From Ophiosphaerella korrae (Eukaryota > Ascomycota > Dothideomycetes > Pleosporales > Phaeosphaeriaceae), in contig JALNQF010000006.1 of assembly GCA_028456385.1 (NCBI GenBank), positions 62,001 to 126,000 on the forward strand: a DNA stretch of 64,000 nt. The letters are read 5' to 3'. The notes below the pieces were generated by a model. It saw nothing but the letters and a program-made list of their open reading frames with translations, was not told the origin of the DNA and ran no database searches. Each line of letters begins with the position of its first letter. Within the stretch, counting starts at the first letter, position 1. This document shows positions 1 through 12,524 of the stretch, piece after piece. The position numbers and the translations under genes were made by a program.

Positions 1-570
1 ATACACTCGAGGCAGCGTTCACTGCAGCTGCCTATGGTGATGCACTGATTGATTCATGTGCTAGGTCGAGGTGCTGCGCCACAGGCAATCGAGATGGATG
101 TTTGGAAACCGCCAGATCTGACGGCAACTCAGGTACCTTCAAGATCTGCGGGTTATTATATGCGCCTCGTAAAGAAGCTTTGCTGCTAGTACCAGATCAC
201 ACAGCCCACCTGCATGTAGCCGTTGATTCCACAAATCAATCTACCTTCTCAAATAGCCGAACACACTGCTCGAGAAAGAATACACATGCAACTATTGTCC
301 ATCAGCATCAATACACCACTAAGTGAAGAATTGAACGTCGGGCGGATTGTAATTTCAACACGATGTTAAACAATTGTCTGAGCCCTGGTCATGTATGCAC
401 AGTACATATTACTCCACAAATAAGCGCTACAGTATCTTCCTATTTGAACTCATTGGATCATGGTCTTCCAGTCCTTGAAAGCGTTGCACAATAGGATCTT
501 TGTTCTTGTACCTCTCTATACTCGCAATTCGTTTGCTTGCTCTTAAGTCTTATACCCTTGAATTCGTCGA
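1..570. other. Gene-free left edge
   Basis: No gene is recognised here. A 74-codon open frame at 102-326 resembles nothing I know and has no supporting context. The sequence becomes AT-rich towards the inverted-repeat element that starts near 571. Confidence 0.5.
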
Positions 571-943
571 AATTAGCTGTAATCCCAAAACACACCAAAA
601 AAGTTGAAAAACTGGCTCTTGAATCTCGGCAACAGCTCTATAAATTAAACTAAAAATTTAGGTATGGTCCCTTATATATACACCTAGTTTATCTTAAAAT
701 TCTTAGCTTTATAGGTTCTATTGTTCCCAAGATATATGATTTAGCCCCCGATTTTCTAAATTTATTGATTATCTTTCTTTATCTCAAGAACCACTTAACA
801 TTTATTTTCAAACTAGGGCCTTAGTCTTAAGGTAGGTATACAAAGTTGATATAAAAATCTTAGTTTATTTTATAGAGCTGTTGCTGAGATTCGAGAGCCT
901 GTTTTTCAACTTTTTTGGTGTGTTTCGGGGTGCGCGGCTCACT
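571..943. mobile_element. Short terminal-inverted-repeat element (MITE-like)
   Basis: The left arm at about 571-660 is the imperfect reverse complement of the right arm at about 845-943. The shared core reads CACACCAAAAAAGTTGAAAA on the left and recurs inverted near 901-922; the pairing continues through AACAGCTCTATAAA and on to about 660/845. The enclosed 180 bp are AT-rich and non-coding. Total length is about 370 bp. The outer end of the left arm differs from the right mainly by C-to-T and G-to-A changes, as expected after RIP. The layout fits a non-autonomous class II element. The exact ends and target-site duplication could not be fixed, and no transposase lies in the window. Confidence 0.75.
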
Positions 944-1362
944 TGTATGCGCGTTAGCAGAGCTTCATTCCTTCTATAACAGCAATTTTTATTTGATAAC
1001 AATGGAGAACAAAATTTTACACTATTGTGTTATTCGATTTTTTTATTTCGTAGGTTATTTGATGCAAGGGAATATATAGTATTTTATCATCCTCCCCTCT
1101 CACCTCGGTCTTCTTTTAGTCTCTGTTCTGCTCATGTAGCTAGAAAGGCTATTTCGGGAAGCCGTTATTATTTGGACGATATCGAACTCAGACCCACGTC
1201 TCCATTACTTCTACATGAACGAAACTACTCCTTATTCTAGAGAAATAAATATACTTCATTGTACTAATATACGATTAGCCTATCTTGGATCGCTACTTCA
1301 CCAAGGAGTACATACCTTTGTATTTTTAGTGTTTAAATGTCCTAATCAAATATTGCCCCTAA
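944..1362. other. Gene-free AT-rich spacer
   Basis: This stretch lies between the inverted-repeat element and the transporter relic. A 71-codon open frame at 1025-1240 has no family resemblance. Nothing else is visible. Confidence 0.5.
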
Positions 1363-2460
1363 TCTAAGGTGCCGCGCATTTGAAGCGCAAATAATAGGAA
1401 CTTCGCGACGAAGATGTAGCAGCAGATAATGGCTGCGGCTGTAGCAGACGCGGCGTAAATAGCGAAGGTGTTAGTCAACAACTTTGCGATATCCAAGTAG
1501 AAGAGATAACCATAGTAAATCCAAACCCGACAAACTTAGTTCCTAGTAGTATTATTGCACAGTAAATATGATATTGCGCTGTCCAGTCATAGAGAAACAA
1601 GTCCAGGATTAGGTTGGAATACAGGGCCCCATAAACCGAAGATAGTAAGAAGGCAATAATCTAGTCTAGGGCACCCGAGGCCTTTTTTTTTTGGGTAAGA
1701 TTCTTGATACCTACTTCGTAGACGCTGCCAAAATTGTTGAAGGACAAACTATTAACAATAACGCCAGCCGTTATACCAGTAACCCGAAACAATGTACATA
1801 ATTTAAGCTATGCCTTCATTGAAATGGTGTAATACGGAGAACAAGAAGGTGAATATAGCGAAAAAGAAAGATAAAAGGCGTCGATAAATGCTTCTACAAA
1901 CCGAACAAGGCATAAATCCGGAGCAAAAACAACACATTGACTGGATGCACAATAGCGGTATCAAAAGATTATCTTCTATCAAGCTCTGGTTCATTTTAGA
2001 GAGAAGTTTTAATACTAGCAGTTTTCTTATAGAGTCGCTTCATCTTCTCTTCAGAAGCACTACCGGCCTACTCTCATGCAAAACAACCGTAGCCACAGGC
2101 ATCATAATATCTCTAGAGATGGACACGAACTAAAACGTCAGAGCTAACCAGTAGCCCGAGAGAGGAAGCCACCAGCATCGGGGTTGATTACAGGGCCTTT
2201 CACAAGAGGTACGCCCCGGATCATAATTCCTTATTCTCGGTTCTATAGCAACAGAATATCCAAAAAAAAAAATACCACCGCCGACAGTAATAGTCATAGA
2301 GAAGACTAGAACGACTAAGAAACAAAATATGACGAGTATTTCCATGTTGATTGATAGTGCACAAGCGATAATAAGATAACCAGTCCAAGATTTACCTACG
2401 GCCTAGTATTTAGTAACTCGACCAAAGGCATCAATAAGGGATACAGGTAGCATCGAGCCA
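1363..2460 (-). pseudogene. Decayed MFS transporter relic
   Basis: Reading the minus strand across three frames recovers a major facilitator superfamily protein in order. Near 2345 there is INMEILVIFCFL followed by TVGGG, which resembles the motif after transmembrane helix 4. Near 2190 a shifted frame gives GPVINPDAGGFLS, resembling the motif C region. Near 2080 there is a match to the post-helix-6 ET.APVLLRRKA segment (HESRPVVLLKR). Near 1600-1370 there are the late helices (LLGTKFVGFGF and FAIYAASATAAA). Stops and frame breaks separate these pieces, so no functional protein can be made. The relic resembles the intact transporter at 10539-12284 in family but not closely in sequence. Confidence 0.65.
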
Positions 2461-3786
2461 CTATTTAGTTAGTAGGTATTATTCGAACGTCCGAGGATCG
2501 TGGAATGTCTTATGCTACCGAACTAATCAGAAAAATTAACGAGTCCAATCTGATTATAACTCGTCGTAATTTCCAACCTTATTTTAAGCTTAAGGTACTC
2601 CAGGCACATACCTATAAAGCCAATGAACCTTAAAAGGGGAAATTGCTGTTAGAAACTCCGTCTAAGACACTTCTTCCTAGCAGGCCTACATTACGAAGGT
2701 ATTGTTTAGACTGTTAGAGCCTTGCCGTGAAGTATGAGATAGGCACTGTATAAGCTATACGTAAAGCTGTGTTCACTCTAGAACTCGTAGACGCCCCCCC
2801 CCCCCCCCCCCAAATATTAGCACAGGCATAAAGAAATCATATTAGCTATTGGTCGAGCTGCTAAGTTTCGATTGCGGCTTTGATTATGATATAGCTCAAA
2901 CGAGGGCATCTCAATATCCACCTGGCCATTCGTGTCTATATCAACATTAACTGCACTACTGATATATCCGGCTACTTTATTGACCCTATTTGAGTTTGGC
3001 CTGGTAATACTGGTTATATGCATGCGGTTTCTGCACTCTAAAGAGGTCGACCTAGACCATACGCCTTGTGATGACACAAACCCTTCCTAGGACTCTGTAT
3101 ATATTATACTAGGCGTAACCTAGGAAGTAGGGAAAGGGTAAATTTTCCTGAGGTATAATTTCTATAAGTACCGGGGTGGCACTTGGCTATTATAAGTAGT
3201 AGCGATAGTAGTAGTACCAAGCCTGAAATTGCAGAGGTAAGTGTGGGTCAATCGATTCTAGATGCCAGTAAGTACCTCTCCTAGCTAGGTATTATTTGAT
3301 ACTGATGTTATTCCTTTGTTATCTGCACTCTCTATTTATAATATAGAGCACCCATGCTAAGATAGTCGACGAAAATACTTTTACTAAATAAGAATGGTTA
3401 TACGTGCGAGCCAAGAATAGGGTCTTGGATGCTAGTGGCTGAGAGCGCATCACTTTAGGTAGCATATTAGGTAGGTAGGAAATTGACTTCTCTACCTGGC
3501 CATCTAGGCAATGAAACAGCGACCACAAATCTAGTCAACGCACGGCGTCGTCTAGCCAAACCGACAGAGTATTGATTTGATACTACGATAGAGGCCTAAG
3601 ATTAGGCATGTGGGAATTTCATGAACTTAGAAGGGTTACTTGTATAGCTTGCACCCATACTCAAGACATGTTGTGGCTAATCAGAGCCTTGTTCTCGGCT
3701 TTCTCCGACGCCATCGTGAAAAGCTGCCCCACAATCCGATATGGCCCCTCTGCACAGAACTCTTGACTCAATGAGTAGTAACAACA
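2461..3786. other. Gene-free block with decayed sequence
   Basis: Open frames at 2817-3077 and 3319-3528 on the minus strand are short and unlike any family I know. The region is broken up by stops in all frames and contains a C18 homopolymer. It probably holds further decayed repeat or transporter sequence, but I cannot identify it. Confidence 0.45.
2794..2811. repeat. C18 homopolymer run
   Basis: Eighteen consecutive C residues are seen. Length is likely variable or imprecisely assembled. Confidence 0.9.
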
Positions 3787-4791
3787 ATGTCCGCAGATTT
3801 TTGGGCAGGATATATTTCAGGTGCAATAGGTATCATTATTGGTAATCCACTTGATCTTGTAAAGACACGTTTGCAAGCATCAGCCACTCCTGCGAACGCA
3901 GAGTCAACTGCGACGTTAGCCACTCCACGGACTTTCAAAGGCCAATTCGAGAATGTGGGCACACTTGTAAGGGGTATGTATAATCTCAAGCAATTCTTGT
4001 CCAGAAATTTCATAAATGACAACAATTCCCCAGTATAGGCGCAACAGCCCCCATTCTTGGTTATGGCGCTCTCAATGCCCTCCTCTTCGTCACCTACAAT
4101 CGTACTCTCACGTTGCTCTCCGATTCTCCGACCTCACCAGCATCCTTCTCAAAAGTCTGGTTAGCTGGCGCAACTGGTGGTATGGCGTCATTTGTGGTAT
4201 CTGCGCCGACTGAACTCATCAAATGCCGCGCACAAGTCTCAACCGCCAAACACACGAGTTCGTGGTTAATAGCAAAGGATATTTGGAAACAAAATGGTGC
4301 TAAAGGGTTATATCATGGTGGTGCAATCACTAGTATAAGGGATGCTGTAGGATATGGATTCTAGTACCTTCCCTTGAATAATGACAAACAAGATGGTGAC
4401 TGACTAGAACAGTTTTTGGTCGTATGAATGGACGAAGCGAACATGGGCCTCACCGGATGATACAGACAGAGATACAGCTCTGAAAGTCTTGTTCTGCGGG
4501 GGATTGGCGGGCATCGTCACCTGGACATCTATATTTCCTCTCGATGTAATCAAGACTAGAGTGCAGACCCAGGCGCTGTGCCCCGAACTCCAGTTAATGC
4601 AGAGTGAACGCCGTTCACTCTTACATGAGAGACGACTGAGCTCATTGGAAATAGCTAGGAAGGCTTATCAGACCGAAGGACCAGGTGTTTTCTTTCGCGG
4701 GTTAGGCATCTGCAGCGTGAGAGCGTTCATTGTCAATGCTGTTCAATGGGCTATGTATGAGTGGATGATGCGACTCTTGCAAAGGACATAA
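3787..4791 (+). CDS. Mitochondrial carrier family (SLC25) protein
   Basis: This is a predicted inner-mitochondrial-membrane solute carrier of 296 residues. Exons are 3787-3973, 4039-4363 and 4413-4791; the joined length is 891 nt. All three tandem repeats carry the carrier signature after their odd-numbered helix: NPLDLVKTR near residue 19, PTELIKCR in the middle repeat and PLDVIKTR in the third. The product has no N-terminal targeting extension, as is usual for this family, and its length is normal. The substrate cannot be read from sequence; the GNPLD opening loosely recalls carnitine/amino-acid-type carriers. The second intron (4364-4412) is required to avoid an in-frame TAG. The gene converges with the Gbp2-like gene downstream. 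Confidence 0.88.
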
Positions 4792-5100
4792 TTAGAGAAG
4801 AACCGCTACAGCATGAAAACGTAGCACGAATATGCGTATAGTAGTGGATGTGGATACTATTAGTGCATCTGCATCCCAAGTACTTTTTATAGAGCAAAGA
4901 GAAAATTTTTAGTCCATCACCTAGTAGTCTCTTCGACGACTCGCCTGGAAGCGCTCAATGCTCCGTCAATTTCCTGTCTCATGGAGGAAAAGAAGCACGA
5001 AAGAGCACTAACCCCCCATCCGTCGTGACAGTATGAACTGTCTGTATCAATCTGTTCTATATCTCTGCCGTTGCGGGTATGGCATGCTTTAGAAGCCAGA
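4792..5100. other. Convergent 3' spacer
   Basis: The carrier and the Gbp2-like gene end towards each other here. Only presumed 3' untranslated sequence is present. Confidence 0.6.
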
Positions 5101-6766
5101 TTACATGATTTGATCCTGGGTCAGACCGCCAGTGAGCTCGGCACCCTCCATTGCATCTCCGTTGCCTTGGTTCGTATACTTGACGTACGTAAGACCAAGA
5201 GGCCGACCGCCGTACTGGTAACCCGTGAACTTAGCTGTTGCAATTGTCAGTGGCTAATCATGCCGAAAATAGAGAGGACTAACCAATTGCCGTCTCTGCA
5301 TCAGCGTCCTTCTCAAACTCGACAACGCCGGTTCCGCGAGAGCGGCCGTTAGGCTCATACTGAATCTCAGCACGTTCGACCTTACCAATTGTGGTAAATA
5401 GCTCAATAAGGTCCTCGTTGCTGGTAGACCATGGCAAGTTGCGGACGTAGATGGTGTTGCTGGGTTCTCCGCCAGAGGCGGCGAAGTCGGTAAAGGCGTT
5501 GGGTGGGTTTGAGGCAGCATTATGCTCGAAACCTGCACCCCCACCGGGCGCGCCACCGCCAAAACCTCCACCTCCATAGCCTCCACGACCACCGAAGCCC
5601 CCTCCAAAACCACCACGACCGCCGAAACCGCCACGGCCGCCAAAGCCTCCACCGAAGCCGCCACGGCCACCAAAGCCTCCACGGGCGCCAAAGGCACCGG
5701 GAGCTCCAGCGAAGCGATCCTCTCGGACCTCAAGGTTTCGACCCTGCCATTCATAGCCGTTGAACTGGTTGATGGCATTGCGCGCATCATCCGCGGTCTC
5801 GAAAGCTACTATGCCCGAGCCCTTTGGGCGACCATCAGGAGCAACATGAACATCTGCGCGAAGAACTGATCCAGTGTGAGCAGCTTGGCGGAAGAGGTCC
5901 TTGAGATCTTGCCAGCCAACGTTGTATGGAAGCTAAGTTAGTAGGTTAGCAAGTATTGTCGAAGGTAAAAGGGTGAATGAAACGGGCTACAAACGTTGGC
6001 AACATAAACCTGCCTGCCACCTCCACCAGCAGCTCCACCTTGTCCACCAAAGCCACCTTGGAATCCTCCGCGCATACCTGGGCCGCCCTCGAAGCCTCCA
6101 CGCGAGGAGCTCGGATTGCTGAAACGAGGCTCGGCCTCTCGATCTTCGCGAACGTATACGAGTCGTCCCATGAGGTTCTGGTTACTGAGCGTCGCCACGG
6201 CGTTTTGTGCTTGCTCCCGAGTTGCATACTCCACGATGCCACATCCCTATACCCAAGCAAAAAGCCAGTCAACCTCCATCCTTCTCACGATCAAGACCAG
6301 CCATCATTCATTACCTTTGACATTCCGTTTGGCAGTAACAAGACATCTGCGAAGAGAACTTCGCCAGCTGCACATGGTTAACCTGGCTCTCACAAGCGCG
6401 CCTATAGCTCGTACCTTGTCGCATGAAGTCTTTCAGGTGGTGCCATTTGACATCGTAGGACAGGTTGCCGACGTAGACGCGGCGATCCTGCTGTGAGGAA
6501 TCTCTGATGCTTTGCATCATATTATCCTTGCCTTCTACGGAGCGCGCTGGGGCTGCTCGTCCTGCGCCGTACGACTGATAACCTCCCGCGCCCTGCGCAC
6601 CACTGTTGGGTGATCGTGAGCGGCGGTCACTGCGGCGGTATTCGTCGCGATCACGGCTGCGAGAGCGGGAGCGAGGAGAGTAAGAGCGTCGGGAGCGTCG
6701 GGGCGAGCGAGATCGTCGCCTGGGTGAGCGGTCGCGCTGGTCATACTGGTCAGTTTCGTACGACAT
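5101..6766 (-). CDS. gbp2: Three-RRM SR/RGG RNA-binding protein, Gbp2/Hrb1-like
   Basis: This 479-residue protein is predicted to bind mRNA in the nucleus and assist export, as Gbp2/Hrb1 do in yeast. Coding exons on the minus strand are 6766-6415, 6367-6315, 6246-5995, 5932-5284 and 5234-5101 (1440 nt). The N-terminus is Arg/Ser-rich (about residues 10-60, [15 protein letters not shown]). Three RRM domains follow, with RNP2/RNP1-like cores VYVGNL and CGIVEY, VYVAN-LPYN and SGIVAF, and IYVRNLPW and TGVVEF. A Gly/Phe/Arg RGG-type linker of about 60 residues lies between RRM2 and RRM3. The protein ends in QIM. The symbol rests on domain order; a different three-RRM SR protein remains possible. 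Confidence 0.85.
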
Positions 6767-9700
6767 TGTCTGGCCGTGTTTGCAGGTGAGAAGGAAGAAA
6801 AGGCGGAAGAAAAGGCAGACGGCAAAGAGATCGCGGCGATGGGGATGACGGCGGCAGCAGCGGTCGCGCGGATGGTTGTTGCGCGGAGGGTGGAGCGCGC
6901 GGAGGCAAGTAAGAAGGTCCAGGCCTTGGCGGCGCTAGTGGGAGTGGTCACGTGTGGGTGGTGCGGGTCACGTGACGGCAAGAGGGCTGCGGCCTGGCTG
7001 CCTGGAATCCGCGGAAGACGCAGGAGAATGGGGAGGGGGGGGGCAGTGGGCGGCGGCGGGCGCAGGCTCAAGCAGGAACAGACAGCACTTACCCTGTCGT
7101 CTGGACGGTAGTTGTCGTCTGGTAAAGGTGCGTCAGCAGAAGACTCGCAAAGAGTGGTCCGGCGTGGTCACGACAAGATGTGGGAGGAAGCAACACCGTG
7201 ACGGATGGCGCGAAAGGGAGGGGATTTAGGGGAGGGGAAGCCACGGATGCGTGACTAGCTCTTACCCATGATGTGTACGGTGGGAGAAGTCGCTACCGTG
7301 CCAGCTGAGAGGTGTGTGGACCCAGCAGTGTGCAGGCGGCAGCACAGGAGGAGCTGCAGACGACAGATTGCGGACCTGGGGACTGTCTTTGCTCAATGAC
7401 GCTGTATGGGCCCCTCGAATGAGCAAGCCTCCCACGGCACGGCAGCCTTCCAGCCAATCACCGCCGCCAGCTGAGCACCGCGAGCTCAAGGACTACCCGG
7501 CCGCTTGGGTGCTTGACGGCGGGTGAGGTTGCAGAGCAACTGGCGTAGTAGGAGCCGGGTCAACCATCACACCCGCCCGTCGACCATCACCGACACAAAA
7601 TATCCGCTTCCAGCACGCAAGCGCTGCTGTCCTTGCCACCGTGCTACGCAGCGTCCGGACAGCCGGCTGCTCCTGCTGCCCACCATCTCCCGAGTCTGCT
7701 AGTCTGCTTTCTTTAATTTGCTCCTCCTTCCCTACCTTCATCCAACTGCACTGCCCTCCCTAATCCCTCGTCACACCTGTTCTTCGGCACTGTGTCACCT
7801 CTTCTCCCGATCAAGCTGCTTGCCCCGGCCGCGCAGCCTACCCTTCCGAGCCTCTTGCCTTCACCCCAGGACTTCGCCTGGAACCATGACGCGTATAACA
7901 TACGTGCGTTTGGAAATAGGCAAACTTGTTTTGGCTGTGGCCAGAATATCGGCCGTCTGCCAGAGCCTGCCGTCGAGCAAGGCTGAGAACACTCACGCCG
8001 CCTTTCATTCACCAGATGCGGCAGAACGGAGGCACCCGCTTGGACAACATAAACATTGTCAGCCCGCCACACTCACACATCACCTGCAGCAACGTGGTGA
8101 AAGCCTTGATTGGCCCAAGTCACCATACTAACAAGCTTTTTTTGCTCGGAGGGAGCATCGGAAACCTTCGTCTTGGGCAGCTTCCTATATCTGATCCTCT
8201 CACGCCACACTTGTCGCGGGTGTTGCGTTGGTGGCCCAAGTAAGTGTCGCTATAGCAAGCAATGTGCCCCTCCACAGCACCAAATTTTGACATATCAGCG
8301 ATGCGAGGTAGTCTTGCTCGAATCACCATTTCAACTTCTAGGATGATCGCCGGTAGCTTGCGCAGGCTTGCATGGGCTTGCAGTTCACATGTTGTGCGAG
8401 CCGCTCTGTCACACAGAAGGACCAACGCTGTCCGAGATCGTGCTAGGTCTTATTGCAGCATCTGAGTGGGGCGGATAACTTTGTCACACAAACTTCAAAA
8501 TTTGTTCGCCAAACGCATCAGCCTGTTAGGAGCTGCCTAAAGGCTGGCCTAGATGATCCATTACAAATATCTGCCATGGGTTCTTCTTCCGATGTGGGGT
8601 CCATTTCAATTGACCAGTGAGCGAGCTCCCACTCAGACGCGTTCCGTCAAGCAGCAAGAGACTTGCCTTTGAACAACCTTCTCGCTCGGCCAATTGTTAT
8701 GGGAGTTGCCACGCTTTATTTATTCTGCGCCCCACTTAATTCTAGCTGTATTTCCGGACTCCAGCCATTATCTTGGTCCGAGTGATGCCTTGAGTACATG
8801 AAGACATACCTATTGATCATTATTACCGTTTATAGGGACTAGATGTCGTGTGCGAGTACTGGGCAGATGGGCGATGAAATACGACAGACTCTCTAACTAA
8901 TTGCTGGAACGTAATTTTATAATAATTAATTGTGGGTCCATGACCATGACAGAAAAGAGCGACTTAAAATGGAGTGCTGAGGCAAGTATTGCTATTAATA
9001 ATTCAAAGCAAAAATACTTATTCTACTACTACAACTTTTCAAAGTTCCTATAGTCTATTTGCTTATCAACGAAAGCGTAATAGGTATAAACGTTAGCTTG
9101 ATATCGCCTATCCACCTACACACGTAAATTTCATTGCGGAGCAGCAGCAGTAGTCAAAAGGCCTGAAGTAGTTGGACTAGTCCATAGTAGGCGGTAAATA
9201 TAAGCTAATCTAAGCAAGGGCACTATTTACGCCAGCATTGTGTTTATTGCATTCTCCTTTGGTGGGATCGACGAAGAGGTCGTAACACAAAGGTACAACA
9301 TTAAACCAATATACAAAATATATGTATTCCCTATATAGACCTATGCGCATAGACAATAGTAGCCGCGTAGATTAAAATATTGCAAATACATCGCCAATAG
9401 ATGACTCATCAACATTTGGAACAATCCGCCCTGGCTAAGCTCACAGGATAGCTGAGTGTACCCTAAGATCAAGTCTTAAAACACGTGATCTCAGTCCACT
9501 CTCTTAAAACGTTATAATTACAAATAGTAGGTTGTCGTTTTGGGTAAAAGTCTTTATCAGCTAATCACGACTCAGTTGTGTTTCAAATAAGGCTGAATGT
9601 ACATAAATGGTAATCAAATGATTATTAACGTGCCCACCATTTACATATAGCAGCACCAAAATCTCTGAGTAATACATACTGTTCACGAAACAAGTCTAGC

Positions 9701-10538
9701 TAAGATTGTTCACCTTTCGCACTAACTACAATACATTTATCTTTTCTAGCTATGAGCCTCGCTTAATTTACACACACAAGTAACCCACCTTATATCAACT
9801 ATATTAGCTTCAAGACCATAACTCTTACCAGGCAAGAGGTCTCCCTCAACTTCGTATTAGCAAAGCTAGTTCATGCGATCATTATGAACTGATGTCAAGC
9901 TCAGTCGGTAACTTGGTATTTTTGGAGAGTAACGTAAACTCTGAAACTCAATAGACAGAAACTTATTAAGCATGTTTGCATGTTATCATACTTCACGCTC
10001 GTACGAGACCAATAATAGTGGAGCAGGGCTTGAAAGTGTACAATGCACATGGCCTCGTAGTGTTTATGTCATGCTCTCCGAGATATCTCCTGCTGGCTCA
10101 CACGCCAAGACCAAGTTTTTAAAGCCACTGGCCGAAAGGGGGAAATACGCTATGCCTGTTGAGCACTAACATGCGGGCAATCATTAGGACTGTTTCGTCA
10201 ACATCATGTCCACCTCTCATCTTATCACTATTCCGAGCAATTCCCGTCAAAATCAAACGATCACGGATCATTATTAGCGGGGCGAAAAATCTCTTGGGTG
10301 TATATATAATAAAATCCGTAGCCCAAGATGTTGCTCAAGACATCCAGCTTTCATTGTGATTCTATCATTGCCCTGATTTTATCAACTATATCAATCGTAA
10401 ATCGTTTACTTGCTTTTGGATTGCACGACCGTGCAATCTAATTTATTAGTAACCCATTTGGGTTCTGCCTTTGGAACAGCGCCCATATAGCCCAGTTTCG
10501 AGTTTTCGGCCAATACCGCACAATTTTCTCCACATCCG
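6767..10538. other. Long gene-free region
   Basis: From 6767 to about 8480 the DNA is GC-rich to balanced and contains pyrimidine-rich stretches (about 7680-7870) typical of fungal promoters or leaders. Its open frames (up to 137 codons) overlap on both strands and match no family. From about 8500 to 10500 it becomes AT-rich with stops in all frames. No repeat boundary, tRNA or gene was recognised. An unannotated non-coding transcript in the pyrimidine-rich part cannot be excluded. Confidence 0.5.
6949..6974. promoter_or_regulatory. Pair of CACGTG boxes upstream of the Gbp2-like gene
   Basis: Two CACGTG palindromes start at 6949 and 6969, exactly 20 bp apart, about 185-205 bp before the start codon. 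Such E-boxes are bound by bHLH factors in fungi. The link to this gene is inference from position. Confidence 0.4.
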
Positions 10539-12284
10539 ATGATGGTCGAAAAAACGAACCGGTCGTCTACATTACCTAGGGACTATGCCGGCCCAACCCA
10601 TCCCGTTCACGCACAACCAGATGATAGCGCCTCAGAAGTTACCAATGAAGAGGCGACCAAGTTTGAACCAATACGACGCGAACCGACTTTGGAAGATGTT
10701 GTCAATCTTCCCTTCCGAACACTCAGTAACGATGCGAACATGGATGAATATACGCAGGAGACAATCAATGGCCATATGCTCAGAGAAGTGCGCTCTAACG
10801 CGACAGGCCGAATTGAACGCTATGAGTTGGTGACGTTTAAAATCGACGACCCCGAAAACCCCAAGAACTGGAGCAAAGCACGCAAGTGGTATTGCACCAT
10901 GTGTGTTGCCATTACATGCTTCGTTGTTGCTTTCAACTCTGCCGTCATTACCGCCGACCTTGAAGGGGTTGGAGAAACTTTTCGTGTCAGCGAGGAGGTT
11001 ACATTGCTGACTATTACCCTCTTTGTGATCGGCTTCGGTGTGGGGCCAATGGCTTTTGCGCCGCTTTCTGAGATCTGTGGACGTCGTCCCATTTACGCAA
11101 TTACGCTGGCTCTTGCTGTGATCTTCACTATTCCGGGTGCTTTGGCGCAAAACATTGGGACCCTGCTTGTCACTCGCTTCATAGCTGGCGTGGCATTTTC
11201 AGCACCAATGTCACTTGTTGGCGGGACATTAGTTGACCTCTGGAAGAATGAGGAACGCGGTGTTCCCATGGCTGCCTTTTCCGCCGCACCCTTCATTGGT
11301 CCAGGCGTTGGACCACTTGTCGGAGGATACCTTTCAGAGGCTGGTGGTTGGAGATGGCTCTACTGGATTCAGCTTATCCTCAGCGGCTGTGTCTGGGTCA
11401 TGATCACATTTACGGTGCCCGAAACCTACACGCCCAAGCTCCTCGCGAACCGGGCGAAAAAGCTTCGTGAGGAAACTGGCGATATCAAGTATGTCACTGA
11501 GCAAGACCTCGACATGCGGCCCTTTACACAGCGCTTGTCGCTTTTCTTGCTCCGACCATTCCAGCTTCTTTTCCATGAACTTATTGTTTTCTTTATCACA
11601 GTATACATGTCTGTCTTGTATGGTCTTTTGTACATGTTTTTCGTTGCATACCCTATCGTTTACCAAAAGGGCAAGGTGGGCATCCTCTTACCGATGTCGT
11701 TAGCGTTTGTGCACTGATATGTTTGATAGGGCTACAGCGCTGGTACGACTGGATTGATGTTCATTCCTCTTATTGTTGGCGTGCTTCTATCGGCGGCCTG
11801 CGCACCGCTAGTGAATAAACATTACCTCGGCCTTGTCAAGAAACACAATGGGCACCCTCCTGCCGAAGCTAGACTTATCCCTATGATGGCTTCATGTTGG
11901 TTCATTCCCATTGGCGTGTTTATCTTTGCGTGGACCAGCTACAAGGAGCTTCACTGGGCGGGACCAGCATTTGGCGGCGCTTCGGTGGGCTTTGGATTCA
12001 TTTTTCTGTACAACTCGGCGAACAACTATCTTGTGGATTCGTACCAGCATCAAGCAGCCTCTGCGCTGGCGGCAAAGACGTTTCTTCGATCCTTCTGGGG
12101 CGCAGGCTGTGTCCTCTTCACGGTGCAGATGTATGACAGGCTGGGCAACCAGTGGGCCAGCTCACTGTTGGGCTTCATTGGGCTGGCCTGCTGTGCGATT
12201 CCATTTGTGTTTTACTTTTATGGAGCGCGTATCCGGGCGCATTCGCACTATGCCTATCATGAGGATGAAGAGAATCGGGGGTAG
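10539..12284 (+). CDS. MFS transporter, DHA1 polyamine/multidrug type
   Basis: This is a predicted plasma-membrane drug:proton or polyamine antiporter of 563 residues. Exons are 10539-11675 and 11730-12284. A cytosolic N-terminal tail of about 110 residues ends in [14 protein letters not shown], the usual lead-in to helix 1 in this group. Twelve membrane helices follow. Motif A is visible as [10 protein letters not shown] after helix 2, and the antiporter motif C as [10 protein letters not shown] in helix 5. [17 protein letters not shown] marks the central loop. The late segment [18 protein letters not shown] is typical of fungal DHA1 transporters. A Zn2Cys6 regulator begins 240 bp downstream on the same strand. 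The substrate is unknown. Confidence 0.92.
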
Positions 12285-12285
12285 A

Positions 12286-12400
12286 CTGATAGATAGATTG
12301 ATAGATGGATTGATAGATGGATTGATAGATGGATTGATAGATGGATTGATAGATAGATTGATAGATAGATTGACAGATAGATTGATAGATAGATAGAGAT
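12286..12400. repeat. 12-bp minisatellite directly after the MFS stop
   Basis: About nine copies of a GATTGATAGATG-type unit, with some GATA variants, begin two bases after the MFS stop codon. The unit length is a multiple of three. Confidence 0.9.
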
Positions 12401-12524
12401 TGTAAGAATGAAATAAGCCTTTGCTAGCCCGTGGCTAGCGAGGCGCTACCAAGCCCGTCTGTCAAGCGCATCCGGCGTCCGTCATCCAAAAGTCTACTCC
12501 GAGCCCCCACCGAAGCGGCCGAAG

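Noticed and set aside
5503..5869. Long plus-strand frames rich in His/Arg or Ala/Thr opposite the Gbp2-like gene
   Set aside because: They are shadows of the Gly/Phe/Arg-rich linker read on the opposite strand.
7718..8131. 137-codon frame in the region between the Gbp2-like and MFS genes
   Set aside because: Composition is Leu/Pro/Ser/His-rich from a pyrimidine tract; no motif or splice partner.
11911..12396. 161-codon frame ending in repeated LIDGLIDG
   Set aside because: It is a shifted frame of the MFS 3' end running into the 12-bp minisatellite.
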